A stretch of DNA of 64,000 nucleotides from positions 204,649 to 268,648 of the forward strand of contig JAHDXL010000005.1 of NCBI GenBank assembly GCA_023382935.1, given 5' to 3'. Every line of letters begins with the position of its first letter. Position 1 is the first letter of the stretch. The stretch is from Phycisphaerales bacterium. Lineage in GTDB: Bacteria; Planctomycetota; Phycisphaerae; Phycisphaerales; UBA1924. Position numbers and translations under genes: made by a program. The notes beneath the pieces were generated by a model. It saw only the letters and a program-made list of their open reading frames with translations, was not told the origin of the DNA and ran no database searches. Of this stretch, positions 44,501 to 54,513 are shown piece by piece.

Positions 44501-47500
44501 CGGTCTGCTCCGAAATGCGTTGCTGAGCGCGCCGCTTGGCGGCCAGCAGGCGGGAATCGTCCGAGCCCGGCTGGCTCGCTGCGCCGGATGGAGCCGAACC
44601 GGACTCGGGCTGACGGCGCAGCGCCCGCCTGCCCGCCTCGTAGGCCTCGCGCCGGCGCTGGCGTGCTTCTTCGGCCAGGCGATTGGCGTCGGCCTGACCC
44701 AGTGCTGCCGGTGTTCCGTCCGCCGGCTTGCGCGTTCGCACGCGCTCGAGCAGAGTGCCCGTGCTCGTCACTGACCGCATCTTCACTGACTCGCGAATTT
44801 CGCGCCGGAGGTCGGCTCCGAAACTGGAACTGACGAAGCGGTCCCACGCCACGCGCCGCGTTCCCACGTCCAGCAGGTACACAATGAGCGCCCACGCCAT
44901 CAGTGTCGGCCAGATGGGCGTTGATGAGCGCCATGGCTGGAGGCGATGGCGATCAAAGAGCACGCCGGCCTGTGGCTGCCCGATAGCGAGCACGCGCCCG
45001 CCGGTCAGTTCGGAGATCTGGAGCATCAAGGCGCGGTTGGGCTCGATTGTCGACAGTTCCGATCCCTGCGGCACCGTCACGCCGGTGAGCAGGGGCGCCA
45101 GCCGCGTCGCTCCCTGTCGCGGACGTGCGATGACGATGTACGCCCCGGGTTCAGCGGCGGGGACCGAGCCGGCATATCGCCCCGGACCGACCTGCTCCAG
45201 ACGCACCGGCACCGCCTGGCCGCCGGGTCGATACACCGTCACTGGCACATCCAACAGATCCACCGGATGCCCGCCCGAATCCAGCGCGTCCAGTTCCAGT
45301 GACAGCGTGCCGGCGCCGACCTCGGCGCGCAGTTCCGAACTCGACTCCCGCGGCACGCGCGTCGTGCTGCGGGCTACCCGCGTCCAGAATGTCCGATACC
45401 CAGGCCAATCGATCCATCGTGCCGCCCACTGGTGAGCGTCGGAGGTGAAGGCCACCACTTGCCCCAGGCCCACATTCCAATGGCTCAGGAGCGGATCGCC
45501 CGACGAGGCCACCATCGCATTGACCACGTTGGGTTCTTCGCGAAATCGCGACATCACCAGCCCGAGCAGCGGCGGGGCGTCTTCCATGCCGACGGCCAGC
45601 GGCGAACCTGCGTCGCTGACGCTCGGCTTGAGCAGTCCCTCGCGGATCAGCGGGCTGCGCACGACGCGCACGGCCTTGAGGAAGATCCGCGGCAGCATGC
45701 TCGGGTTGATGACGTTGTAAAACGCGCCCCCGCCCGCCAGCGCCATGCGCTCCAGCGTCTGGGTGTCTGCCGCGTCGCCGACGGCAATCGCGGTGACGCG
45801 AATGCCTCTCTGCGCCACTTCGGCGCCCAACTCCTCGAGAGTGTCCGAGTCGGTCGATCGCCCGTCCGAGAGAATGATGATTTGCCTGGTTTTCGCCTCA
45901 TGGTCGGAGAGTTGTTCGGCTGCGGCCCGCACCGCCGGGCCCAAGGTTGTCCCGCCGCCCGCGGCAATCGACCGCACCCTGGCGGCCGTGTGTTCCGGGT
46001 TAGTGTTCGGTCCCAGCGGCACAACGGTGCGATAGGAGTCGTTGAACGCGATGACGCCGATCAGATCCGTCTTGTCGAGGCTCTGGATCGCCAGCGCGGC
46101 CGCTTCATTGGCCACCTGCTGCTGCGTGCGCATCGAACCGAGCACCGATGCGCCCATTGAGCCCGAGCAGTCCAGCACGAACATCAACGCCGCTTCGGGC
46201 ACGATGACCTGGTCAGGCAGATCCAGCCGCAGTGGGAGGATTCGCTCCAGATCCGATCCATGCCATCCGCCGGCGCCGAATGAATCGGGCCCGCCGATCA
46301 TCACCAGCCCCGCCCCCAAGTCACGCACATGCGACACCAGCATGGCCTGCTGCTCGGGGCGCATCGCCTCGGCCGGCACGTTGGCCAGCATCACCAGGTC
46401 GTAGGCCTGAAGGTCGAGCATGTCCTCTGGGAACCCCTCCGTCGGCACCACTCGCACGTCGACATCGGCCTCGCGCAGCACGTTGGGAAGCGTCGCGCCC
46501 GCTCCGGTCGCCGCCCCATTCGACACGCCATCCACGAACAGCACCGAGCCGCGCCCCGGCGTGAGCGTGAAGGCGGACGCTCGGTTATTGGCCAGCGACA
46601 TGTCGCCCACGAACTGCCCGCCGCGACGGTCCGGCACGAACACCGCTTCGAATCGATGCACCCGCCCCCGTTCCAGGGGCACGTTGATGAGCGCAATGTT
46701 GCGGCCGGGTTCCAGGTCCACGATGCGTCCGAACCCCGGCTCCGGGCCGTTGATGTCCACCGGCTCGCCCTCGCGGGTCAGTTGAAGGACGCCGCGCGTG
46801 GCGCTTGTGCTCCGAAGCATCACCCGCAGAGCGACCGTCGATCCCGGCGCGGCGCGCGGCGGCGCGTCGAGCGACTCAACGATCACCTCCTCGCCCACCA
46901 TGTGATCGATCGGTACCACGTCGATGCTCAGTCCACGTCCCGAGACTGACGTTCCCGCCAATTCGGCCGCGGCCGTTGCGGCGCTGCCCGTCGTTTCGTT
47001 CCCGTCGCTAAAGAGAACAAGTCGTCCGGTTGCGTCGGGCGGGAGCAGGGCGGCCGCGTAGCGAAGCGCCGCCGCGATGTCCGTGCCTTCCACACCCGGA
47101 GATTCCAGCGAACGTTCCAGCACGTCGGCCCGCGACGGCACCGCCGCGGCGATGGCACGCCCGTCAAAGACCACCAGCCCGAGCAGGTCATCCGGCCCGC
47201 GGCCCTGCAGGCCCTGACGCAGAAACGCCCGCATCGCTCCCACCGGGTCAGGCCCGAGATCGCCGAACCGCAGCACCGACTCGGACAGGTCGATCACCGC
47301 GATAGTCGCCAGCGACTCGGTCTCACGGACACGCCGCGCTCCGGCCAGCATGCCCACGATCAGACCGATCAGCACCACGCGCGCACCCACCGCCGAGGCG
47401 CGTCGCAGCGGAATCATCGCCCGGAACCAGCGTGCGCCCACCATCGCCAGCGGCAAAGCCAGCAGCAGCAGGAAGAGCAGGGATGGATTCTCGAACGACA

Positions 47501-47507
47501 GTGACAC
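44490..47507 (-). CDS. Membrane protein with two vWA domains and a GATase1-like region
   Basis: A 1005-residue protein. It begins with the BatA-like start MSLSFENPSLLFLLLLALPL and two N-terminal membrane helices. A first vWA domain (about 66-200) has a degenerate MIDAS (Asp73-x-Ser75-x-Ser77). A GATase1-like alpha/beta region lies at about 320-425, and a second vWA domain at about 436-600 with an intact MIDAS DCSGS at 446-450. A beta-sandwich region, a single helix near 880 (PIWPTLMAWALIVYLLDVG) and a basic Ala/Arg tail follow. Such proteins are typical beside MoxR/DUF58 genes, which are absent here. GTG at 47507 is the start; function is unknown. Confidence 0.85.
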   Translation of the reverse strand: MSLSFENPSLLFLLLLALPLAMVGARWFRAMIPLRRASAVGARVVLIGLIVGMLAGARRVRETESLATIAVIDLSESVLRFGDLGPDPVGAMRAFLRQGLQGRGPDDLLGLVVFDGRAIAAAVPSRADVLERSLESPGVEGTDIAAALRYAAALLPPDATGRLVLFSDGNETTGSAATAAAELAGTSVSGRGLSIDVVPIDHMVGEEVIVESLDAPPRAAPGSTVALRVMLRSTSATRGVLQLTREGEPVDINGPEPGFGRIVDLEPGRNIALINVPLERGRVHRFEAVFVPDRRGGQFVGDMSLANNRASAFTLTPGRGSVLFVDGVSNGAATGAGATLPNVLREADVDVRVVPTEGFPEDMLDLQAYDLVMLANVPAEAMRPEQQAMLVSHVRDLGAGLVMIGGPDSFGAGGWHGSDLERILPLRLDLPDQVIVPEAALMFVLDCSGSMGASVLGSMRTQQQVANEAAALAIQSLDKTDLIGVIAFNDSYRTVVPLGPNTNPEHTAARVRSIAAGGGTTLGPAVRAAAEQLSDHEAKTRQIIILSDGRSTDSDTLEELGAEVAQRGIRVTAIAVGDAADTQTLERMALAGGGAFYNVINPSMLPRIFLKAVRVVRSPLIREGLLKPSVSDAGSPLAVGMEDAPPLLGLVMSRFREEPNVVNAMVASSGDPLLSHWNVGLGQVVAFTSDAHQWAARWIDWPGYRTFWTRVARSTTRVPRESSSELRAEVGAGTLSLELDALDSGGHPVDLLDVPVTVYRPGGQAVPVRLEQVGPGRYAGSVPAAEPGAYIVIARPRQGATRLAPLLTGVTVPQGSELSTIEPNRALMLQISELTGGRVLAIGQPQAGVLFDRHRLQPWRSSTPIWPTLMAWALIVYLLDVGTRRVAWDRFVSSSFGADLRREIRESVKMRSVTSTGTLLERVRTRKPADGTPAALGQADANRLAEEARQRRREAYEAGRRALRRQPESGSAPSGAASQPGSDDSRLLAAKRRAQQRISEQTDER

Positions 47508-47553
47508 GATGTGCTCGGTTCCCCTTCACGATCGGATCGCTACCGCTGCAAGC

Positions 47554-49893
47554 CTAGTTCCTCGACGGTGCATCCGCATCGCGACCTTCCGGCACCCGAG
47601 GCCTTTCCGCGCTTTCCTCGAACCGCCGGTAGACGTTGCGCACGTAGTTCCGCATCCGCGGCGGGATCGACTGCCCCTCAATCGCACGCTCCGCCCCGGC
47701 CGCCGCTTCGCGCACACGTTCCGCGACCTCGGCACGACTTGCTCCCGCGATGGATCGCCCGGGCACCGCGCCTGTTCCTTCGGCCGCACCGACGATGCGC
47801 GATGGCGTCTGCTCATCGGCCCCCTTCCCGCGTGCGTCAAAAAACTCGGTCTGCGGATTCCATCCGTCCGTCGGCTGCGGCTCGTCGAACAATGGCTCAC
47901 GCCCGAAGCGCCCGGCAAGCCCACGCAGACGCTCGAGGTCCTCAGGGGAAGCCTGGTTCAGCAGTTCCTGCGCAGCCTCACGCAGTTTTTCTGACCGCGC
48001 CATCTTCCGCATCGCATCGAGTTTCCGCTGGTCCATATTCTCCAACTGGTCGAGCATCTCGCCCAGGCTGCCGCCCCGGCCCGATTGCGGGTCGGCCTGG
48101 TCGTTTCCCGGCTCAGTCCCCGGCTGGGGCGACCCGGGCCCGATCGGTTGCGGTGGGTCCGACGGCGACCCCCCCGGCGCTGACTCGCCGCCCCGGCGCT
48201 GTTCCTCTCTCGGCTTTCCCTGTTCGCCCGACCCTGCCGTCGGCGGAGCCCCGGGAGTCTGCTGACCCGGTCGATCTGAGGGCGGCTGCGCCGGCTGTTG
48301 CTGCCCGCCCTGCTCGGGCTTCTGATCGGGCTGTTCGCCCTTTGCGGACCCGGCTTGTCCTCCTTCGGGTGGCGTCTGATTGCCCGGAGTCGGTTGCGCG
48401 GGCGTTTGCTGTGATGGCCTCTGCTCGCCGGGCCTTTCCTGCGGCGACCCCGGCGCCCGGCCGGGTGGCTGCTCAACCGGTTGCGACGGTCGATCGCCGC
48501 CAGTTTGCTCCCGACCTGGTTGCTCCTGCGGTGTGTCGCCAGGCTTGTCGGGTCGCTGCTCGCCCGGCTGAGCCTGCGGTTGGTCGGGCTGCAAAGACTG
48601 CGGGTCGCGCTGGATCTGTTCGGCCACGCGGTCGAGTCGATCGCTCAACGCTTCGCCCGTTGGCCGATTGCCTTCTTGCCCGCGCCTTTGCTCGCCCGTG
48701 TTTGGCGGAGTCTCGTCCGTCGGCTGCGATCCCGTTTCGTTCTGCCCCGGCTCCCCATCGGCGGGTTGTTCGGGCCGAGGCTTTGGCTCGGCCGCCTCCT
48801 GATGCCCTGGCGACTCCGGCGATGGTTCGGCCGGCGCGGGCCTGCTCGGTGTCGGCGGCTCCGTTGCGTCCGACTCTTCCGACACGTCTTCGCCGGCGTT
48901 GGGTTGTTCGGCGGCCAGTCCCCGCTGCTCGGCCCGGCGAATCTGCTCCGCCAGGGCACGCAGATCCTCCGCCAGCGCTTCACGCGACTCATCGTCCATG
49001 CGCTGCGCCGCCCGCGCCATCTCGCGCAACTGTTCGCTCGCGGCCGCAAAGTCCGAACGTCGCAGCGCCTCGGCCAGTTCCGCCACGCTCGACTCCCTGT
49101 CTGGCTCGATCTGTCGCAGTGCCCTGGTCAGGTCATCGGCCTCGCGTCGGGCTGCTTCATCCAGTGCCCGCGCCCGATCCTCCAGTGCCGCCGCCGACTG
49201 CGTTCGCGCCCGCTCGGGCGTCGATCGTCCTTCCGCCAGTTCGCGCTCGATTTCATCGAGCCTCGCCAGCGTTTCATCGTCGGCCGCTTCACCGGCGCCA
49301 CCCCCGGCGTTCAACTGTTCTGCGACCGCCTGCGCGGCCCGCACGATGGAATCTCTCGCCCGAGCGATCTCACCTTGGCTTGGCTGGCCCGCCTGTTGCA
49401 CCAGCGTCGGGATGAGCAGCATGCCCGCCACGGCCGCGGCCGACAGGACCGGCCACAGCATCCAGTCGCGCGTGAGGCGAATCGGCACAGCCTGCGCGAC
49501 GCTGACCTCGGTCGCCCGGCGCTCCGCGTCCTGCACCGCCAGTTGGCTGAATGCCGGATCCCCGGCGTACGTCGCCGATTCCAATTCGATCGCGGACGAC
49601 AGGCGATCGTCCAACCGAAGCGCCTCATCGACTTTCGCCGCCGCCGATACCAAACGTCGGGGCTTCGCCAGCGCCAGGGTCGCTCCGCCCAGCAGCCCGA
49701 CCGCGAGCAGCGATCCGACGATCCAGAAACCGGCCTGCCCGCCGACCCGGATGCTCGTCGGCACGCCGATGGCGATCGCCAGCCCCGACGCCCATGTCAA
49801 CATTCGCCCGGACTGGCGCAGCACCTCCCCCGCCCGCACGCGGCGGAGCGCGCGCCGGGCCAAGCGACGAGAGTTGTGAGCCATGCCGGCCAT
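47554..49893 (-). CDS. Pro/Gln-rich membrane protein with coiled-coil regions
   Basis: A 779-residue protein with two or three N-terminal membrane segments (about 30-80 and 145-170), a long charged helical region (about 175-335, many Arg/Glu/Ala heptads), a low-complexity part rich in Pro, Gln, Gly and Glu (about 335-620), and a helical C-terminus (LGEMLDQLENMDQRKLDAMR). The layout resembles DUF4175-type proteins, but I cannot confirm that. It is the first gene of a group with the double-vWA protein (46 bases downstream) and a methyltransferase. Starts at 49893 or 49884 are both possible. Confidence 0.75.
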   Translation of the reverse strand: MAGMAHNSRRLARRALRRVRAGEVLRQSGRMLTWASGLAIAIGVPTSIRVGGQAGFWIVGSLLAVGLLGGATLALAKPRRLVSAAAKVDEALRLDDRLSSAIELESATYAGDPAFSQLAVQDAERRATEVSVAQAVPIRLTRDWMLWPVLSAAAVAGMLLIPTLVQQAGQPSQGEIARARDSIVRAAQAVAEQLNAGGGAGEAADDETLARLDEIERELAEGRSTPERARTQSAAALEDRARALDEAARREADDLTRALRQIEPDRESSVAELAEALRRSDFAAASEQLREMARAAQRMDDESREALAEDLRALAEQIRRAEQRGLAAEQPNAGEDVSEESDATEPPTPSRPAPAEPSPESPGHQEAAEPKPRPEQPADGEPGQNETGSQPTDETPPNTGEQRRGQEGNRPTGEALSDRLDRVAEQIQRDPQSLQPDQPQAQPGEQRPDKPGDTPQEQPGREQTGGDRPSQPVEQPPGRAPGSPQERPGEQRPSQQTPAQPTPGNQTPPEGGQAGSAKGEQPDQKPEQGGQQQPAQPPSDRPGQQTPGAPPTAGSGEQGKPREEQRRGGESAPGGSPSDPPQPIGPGSPQPGTEPGNDQADPQSGRGGSLGEMLDQLENMDQRKLDAMRKMARSEKLREAAQELLNQASPEDLERLRGLAGRFGREPLFDEPQPTDGWNPQTEFFDARGKGADEQTPSRIVGAAEGTGAVPGRSIAGASRAEVAERVREAAAGAERAIEGQSIPPRMRNYVRNVYRRFEESAERPRVPEGRDADAPSRN

Positions 49894-49950
49894 CTCGGTT
49901 CAATTCTACTCGATCGGCGCGGGCGTCCCCATCGGGGTACGCTCTGCACC

Positions 49951-50991
49951 ATGGAAACGCATGCAACGCTGGCGCAACTTCTCGCCGGGGAACCCCTCTC
50001 GGCCCCCCAGGCCGAGGTGCTCTTTGAGAGCCTCCTCACCGGTGGGCTGGATGACGCCCAGATCGGGGCCTTGCTGGCGTTGATCCAAGCCCGTGGGCCT
50101 GTTCCCGACGAACTCGTCGGCGCCGCAACCGCGATGCGCCGGCACGTCACGCGCGTGCCCATCGAACCGAACGATGGCCAGGTGCTCATTGACACCTGTG
50201 GTACCGGCGGCGCCCCCAAAGTGTTCAATGTTTCGACCGTCGCCGCGATCGTGGCCGCCGCGGCCGCCGGAGCGCCTGAACAGCCCGGCATCTTGGTCGC
50301 CAAGCATGGCAACCGCAGCCGCTCGGGTCGCGGCTCGGCCGAGGTGCTGGAACGTCTGGGCGTCAATGTGCACGCATCGCCCGAGGTTCAGGCCGAGTGC
50401 CTGCGCCGCGCGGGCGTGTGCTTCTGTTTTGCCATCCATCATCATCCTGCCATGCGCTATGCCGCCGGGCCTCGCAAGTCGCTGGGCTTTCGCACCATTT
50501 TCAACCTGCTCGGCCCGCTGACCAATCCGGCGGGCGCTCGGCGTCAACTCATTGGCGTCTACGATCTGACTCTGGTCGAGGTGATGGCGCGTGCGCTCGC
50601 GGCCCTGGGGGCCGAGCGTGCCATCGTGGCGCACGGCATGGACGGGCTCGATGAACTGACCACCTGCGCCGAGTCTGTGCTCGTGCATGTGGTGGACGGC
50701 TCGCTCCAGCGCGAGCACGTTCGCCCACCCGACCTGGGAATCGCACCGGCGACCCACGGGCAACTTGCGGTGCAATCGCTGGACGAGGCCGCGGACGTCG
50801 CGAAGGCCGTCCTCGATGGGGAGTCCGGGCCTCACCGCGACATCACGCTGCTCAACGTTGCGGCCGCGTTGCTTGTCGCCGGAACGGTTTCCAGGCTCGG
50901 CGATGGCATTGAAAAAGCCCGGCTGGGAATCGACTCCGGCCGGGCCCGGCGTGTGCTTGAACACCTGCGGGAAGTTTCACATCTCAGTTGA
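49951..50991 (+). CDS. trpD: Anthranilate phosphoribosyltransferase
   Basis: A 346-residue enzyme of tryptophan synthesis that joins anthranilate with phosphoribosyl pyrophosphate. The glycine-rich PRPP loop is DTCGTGGAPKVFNVST; KHGNRSRSGRGSAEVLERLG and the anthranilate-contact region AIHHHPAMRYAAGPRKSLGF are present. The usual loop reads S-x-S-G-S-A; here the Arg in RSGRGSA replaces Ser or Lys. ATG at 49951 gives the normal N-terminus; the frame stays open far upstream only because it is antisense to the Pro/Gln-rich gene. No other trp gene is adjacent. Its 3' end overlaps the convergent kinase gene by eight bases. Confidence 0.94.
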   Translation: METHATLAQLLAGEPLSAPQAEVLFESLLTGGLDDAQIGALLALIQARGPVPDELVGAATAMRRHVTRVPIEPNDGQVLIDTCGTGGAPKVFNVSTVAAIVAAAAAGAPEQPGILVAKHGNRSRSGRGSAEVLERLGVNVHASPEVQAECLRRAGVCFCFAIHHHPAMRYAAGPRKSLGFRTIFNLLGPLTNPAGARRQLIGVYDLTLVEVMARALAALGAERAIVAHGMDGLDELTTCAESVLVHVVDGSLQREHVRPPDLGIAPATHGQLAVQSLDEAADVAKAVLDGESGPHRDITLLNVAAALLVAGTVSRLGDGIEKARLGIDSGRARRVLEHLREVSHLS

Positions 50992-53395
50992 CCGGCGCTG
51001 TCGCCCGCACCAGGGCGTCGCCGATGATCGAGCCGACTTCACTGCTCGCGCTGCCGCTAAACACGGAGCCTTGCGCGAAAACCGTGTATTGTACGCCTTC
51101 AAGCGGCTTGACTGTCGGCGTGACCCACAGCACCGCGTCAACCTCTTCGTGTGCCTTCAGCCAGGTGAGCACCGTTGTGTGGACGTCGGCCGCCTCGATG
51201 GGCCGCTGCCCTCGCGCCGCCTCCAACTCGGCGACCAACTCGATTTGGGAGTCGGCATCATCCGTCTCTCCAAGGAACAACGCCGCGTCGCCCAGGGTGT
51301 GTCCGCCTGCGTCGATCAGTCCGCCGAGCAGGCAGCGCAGACCATCGGCTACCTTTGCGTCGATCGGGGGCGTCAGGTCGGACACCACCAGCACGGAACG
51401 GTTCGAGAGCGCCTTGAAGTCGACGCCCGGGAGCCTGAACTCCTCGGGGCCCGCAGGCGCGGTCGGAATCGACGGAAGAGGCGGAGTCGCGCCGTTCGGC
51501 CAAGACTCCATGCTGCCATGCGGAGAGGTCACCATCATGCGCGGTTCGGCGCGCAAAGATGCAAACATCACCGCGGCTGCTCCCAGTGCCGCAAAGACCA
51601 GCAGCCCGACCATCGCTCCGGCCACCGTACCCCCGTTGATCGCCACCGGGTCACGCCGTCCGCGCATCGAGCGATGCAGACTGGATACACGCTGTTGCGC
51701 CGCACGACGCTTGGCTGCCGCACGCCCGCGCGCCGAGCGCAACTGCTCGGCCGCCGGCGCCCGCGCCCCAGACGGAACCAGGTTGGCCGCGTGCTTGGCC
51801 GCTCGCGCGCTGTTGTTCTTGGCCACCGCTACGCCGGCGAACAAGCCGGGGCCTGCCAGGCCTGCCAACGAAAACTCCCTGCCCGACGGGCGCCGCAGAT
51901 CGTGCTCGCCTTCCACCTGGTATTGCCCTGACCACCAGCCCGTGACCTTCAACTTCGGGCGACCGGCCAGACGCTTGGGAACCGGTCGCTCGCTGCCCGC
52001 CGCGGGAGTCTGCGGCAGTGGAGGAGGCGTCGGGGAGCCCGCATGCGCCCACCCTACCACCTGTGGCTCGGCAGAGCGCTCGCCTTCAAATGCTCTGCCG
52101 TGCTGCGCCACGCTGGGCAGATCGACCGGGCGCACTTCGAACAACTTCGGCGCACCGAGCACCGCTTCGAGGTCGGCCAGCATCTCCGCGGCCGTTGCGT
52201 AGCGCTTGTCATAGTCCGTCATCGCACGGCGCACGATCCACCGCACCGCCTCAGGGCACCGACTGGTGATCTGGCTCAGCCCGCCGTGCGCAGGGAACGA
52301 GTTTTCAATGACTGAGAACAGCACCGCGCCGGCCGCGTAGATGTCAAACTTCGTCCCGTCGATCTGATGTACCTTCACGCCGCGCAGCGCCTGCCGCACC
52401 AGTTCCGGATCGCGGAAGTACTCGGTCCCGTGCGTGGTCAGCGTCATCGCGCTGCGCAGCGGTGTCACCAGCCCGAAATCGACCAGGTGCGCCCGCTTGC
52501 CATCGACGATGATGTTGTCCGGCTTGACGTCCTTGTGCCACAGCCCGCCGCGGTGATACGTGTCGAGCGCTCGCAACAAGTCGGCCATGTAGCCCAAAGC
52601 CGTTCGCAGATGGGTGTCGTTCAGGCCGTGCCCACCGGAGAGGCCGTGCATCCGCGTCGTGAGCGTCGAGAGCGACTCGCCCGGCACATAGCGCATCACG
52701 TAGAAGAAGCGGTCCTCTGCCAGTTCGTGTTCGAGCACCAGGCCCAGTCTCTTGGCCGCATCCAGGGCGCGGCTCTCACGCACGATCTGCGGCAGACTCG
52801 AACCATCGGTCAGGCTGAAACTCTTGATGACCACCTGGTCAACCTCTTGCAGCCCCTGGCGCACGAAGGCCGCCCGCTTGAGTTCGTCCGGCTCGGCGAT
52901 GTACAAACGACCGCCGGAGCCTCCGCCCGGCAGGCTCCCGACGATTGTGTACCCGTTGAACATGCCCACGCGCCGCTTGCTCGGCCTGTCGGGCCCGGGG
53001 GCTTCGGCGATAACCTGCGGGAGTCGGTGCTCCAGCCCCTCCGTGACGCCCGACAATCCGATTAGCCGGAACGGATGCCCGATCAGCACGCGATACACGC
53101 AGGTCGATGCGGTCTTGACTTCGTTCTTCACCGCCCGCCCGTAGTGGGCCGCCGCCGACCATCGCCCGATCACCACGCTCCCGAGTACCAGCGGAGCCAG
53201 CACGACCATGAGCACCAGGGCGCCCACGAACCGGAACGTGTCGGAGAACATGCCGACAATGAACCGGGCCACATGGGAGATCAGGAACCCGATGACCTTG
53301 AACAGGCGCACCAGCACGATCGCCCCGAACACAGCAAGCAGCACCGCCGCGACGATTCCAAAAATGACGGCCAGAAATGTCGGTCCGATCGTCAT
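50984..53395 (-). CDS. Membrane-bound Ser/Thr protein kinase with N-terminal membrane segments
   Basis: An 803-residue protein. Two or three membrane helices lie at residues 5-77, a Hanks-type kinase domain at about 149-412, a long linker, another helix at about 588-613 and a C-terminal alpha/beta domain. Kinase residues visible are the glycine loop GSLPGGGSGGRLY, Lys191 (VVIKSF), catalytic HKD at 287-289 (WHKDVKPDNIIVD) and DFG at 306-308. HKD instead of HRD makes it a non-RD kinase. The substrate loop reads THGTEYFRDPEL, with DPE for APE. The order, with helices before the kinase, differs from the PknB plan. It follows the sigma-factor gene by 29 bases. Confidence 0.88.
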   Translation of the reverse strand: MTIGPTFLAVIFGIVAAVLLAVFGAIVLVRLFKVIGFLISHVARFIVGMFSDTFRFVGALVLMVVLAPLVLGSVVIGRWSAAAHYGRAVKNEVKTASTCVYRVLIGHPFRLIGLSGVTEGLEHRLPQVIAEAPGPDRPSKRRVGMFNGYTIVGSLPGGGSGGRLYIAEPDELKRAAFVRQGLQEVDQVVIKSFSLTDGSSLPQIVRESRALDAAKRLGLVLEHELAEDRFFYVMRYVPGESLSTLTTRMHGLSGGHGLNDTHLRTALGYMADLLRALDTYHRGGLWHKDVKPDNIIVDGKRAHLVDFGLVTPLRSAMTLTTHGTEYFRDPELVRQALRGVKVHQIDGTKFDIYAAGAVLFSVIENSFPAHGGLSQITSRCPEAVRWIVRRAMTDYDKRYATAAEMLADLEAVLGAPKLFEVRPVDLPSVAQHGRAFEGERSAEPQVVGWAHAGSPTPPPLPQTPAAGSERPVPKRLAGRPKLKVTGWWSGQYQVEGEHDLRRPSGREFSLAGLAGPGLFAGVAVAKNNSARAAKHAANLVPSGARAPAAEQLRSARGRAAAKRRAAQQRVSSLHRSMRGRRDPVAINGGTVAGAMVGLLVFAALGAAAVMFASLRAEPRMMVTSPHGSMESWPNGATPPLPSIPTAPAGPEEFRLPGVDFKALSNRSVLVVSDLTPPIDAKVADGLRCLLGGLIDAGGHTLGDAALFLGETDDADSQIELVAELEAARGQRPIEAADVHTTVLTWLKAHEEVDAVLWVTPTVKPLEGVQYTVFAQGSVFSGSASSEVGSIIGDALVRATAPVN

Positions 53396-53424
53396 GGTCG
53401 TGCTCCGTCACTCGGCTGTCGGGT

Positions 53425-54189
53425 TCATTCCCTCATCGCCTGCTCGTCCCGACGCCTCAACTCGAGCTGGCGGTGGTAGATCTCGGCGACGGCCTCATCA
53501 AACGGGCTCTCGTCGGCCTTCTCCGGTGATGCGTTCGGATTCAGGTACAGTCCATTTCGCACCGCCTCGGCCCGCTCCTCGTCCGTGAACGAGTACACCG
53601 TCATCACCTCCACCAGTTTGCTCCGCAGCAACTCGCGCACCCGCCCCAGCCGGCGGCTGACCGTTGGCTCGCTCACGCCCATAGCCGCGGCCACGTCTTT
53701 GCCGCTCTTCCCGTCCAGCACCCTCATGCGGTAGATGGAGAAATCGGTAAAGTCAGCCTCTCGCTCGCACAGGCGAATGGCCGCCTCGACCTTTGACCGG
53801 AACACGCCCTCCTCGAACGAGCGATCCACCGATCGCCCATCACAGGCGGCCATCCAGGTTTCGTCCAGTTCGGTCGCCGCGCGTCCGCCTCCCCTCTTCA
53901 AAGCCGTGCGCCGGTCGATTTCGTCTCCCAGCACATGCTTGGCGATGGCGAGAAGCCAGGTGGAAAACCGCGCCCCACGCGCAGGGTCGTACCGGTCAAT
54001 CGACGTGCTCAGGGCCGCAAGCGTCTCCTGCGACAGGTCGCGCACGGTTTCCACGCCGATGCGTCCTCGGCCCCACTTGGTGAGTTGAGCGCGGATGACT
54101 GGGCCGAAAATCTCCCAGAGTTCAAACCACGCGGCCTCGTCGTTGGCGCGCAGGCGCGTGATGAACCCCGTCGTGACTTGCATGAGCAT
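53425..54189 (-). CDS. ECF-like RNA polymerase sigma factor
   Basis: A 254-residue protein with a sigma region 2 (AAWFELWEIFGPVIRAQLTK, VRDLSQETLAAL, then FSTWLLAIAKHVLGDEIDRR) and a region 4 helix-turn-helix (LDGKSGKDVAAAMGVSEPTV, SRRLGRVRELLRSKL). Region 3 is missing, as in ECF factors, but the spacer between regions 2 and 4 and a C-terminal extension of about 55 residues are longer than usual. ATG at 54189 is chosen because GAAGGGTGGAT lies upstream; the frame extends to 54492 without a better site. It lies just upstream of a Ser/Thr kinase gene, which may control it by phosphorylation. Confidence 0.85.
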   Translation of the reverse strand: MLMQVTTGFITRLRANDEAAWFELWEIFGPVIRAQLTKWGRGRIGVETVRDLSQETLAALSTSIDRYDPARGARFSTWLLAIAKHVLGDEIDRRTALKRGGGRAATELDETWMAACDGRSVDRSFEEGVFRSKVEAAIRLCEREADFTDFSIYRMRVLDGKSGKDVAAAMGVSEPTVSRRLGRVRELLRSKLVEVMTVYSFTDEERAEAVRNGLYLNPNASPEKADESPFDEAVAEIYHRQLELRRRDEQAMRE

Positions 54190-54513
54190 GTCCGATCCAC
54201 CCTTCCGGCAGGCAGGCAGCCCGCTTCCGGATTGTTCCGATGTCCCACCTTTTTCTTTCATCACTCTGAAGAGCATACCCCAGCATGGCGCAAACGCCGC
54301 TGCTAAGCCAACCGGGTTTGCAAAATGTGAGGGAAAGGCTGCGAAATCTCGGGCCTCCCACAACTTTCCGCCGGAAATCTCGTCCGAACCTGAAAATCGC
54401 GCCCCCGATCCCGGAAGCAGTCTCTGTGACCCGTGGCATTCGACGCGGGCGAGCACACACAGGACGGGCGGCGACGCGGCCCGAAGGTTCACAAGGACAG
54501 CAGGAGGTTCCCC
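54190..54513. other. Divergent intergenic region of sigma factor and coiled-coil gene
   Basis: About 320 bases without a supported gene. It must contain the promoters of the sigma-kinase pair and of the coiled-coil protein, so it is a natural place to seek an autoregulated ECF promoter. I see no evident pair of matching motifs. AGGAGG at 54502-54507 serves the plus-strand gene. Confidence 0.5.

Noticed and set aside
48130-48880. Repeat array or CRISPR in the Pro/Gln-rich region
   Set aside because: The repetition comes from low-complexity Pro/Gln/Gly coding; there are no regular direct repeats with unique spacers.
48481-49950. Upstream extension of the trpD frame
   Set aside because: It is antisense to the Pro/Gln-rich gene; the normal TrpD N-terminus starts at 49951.
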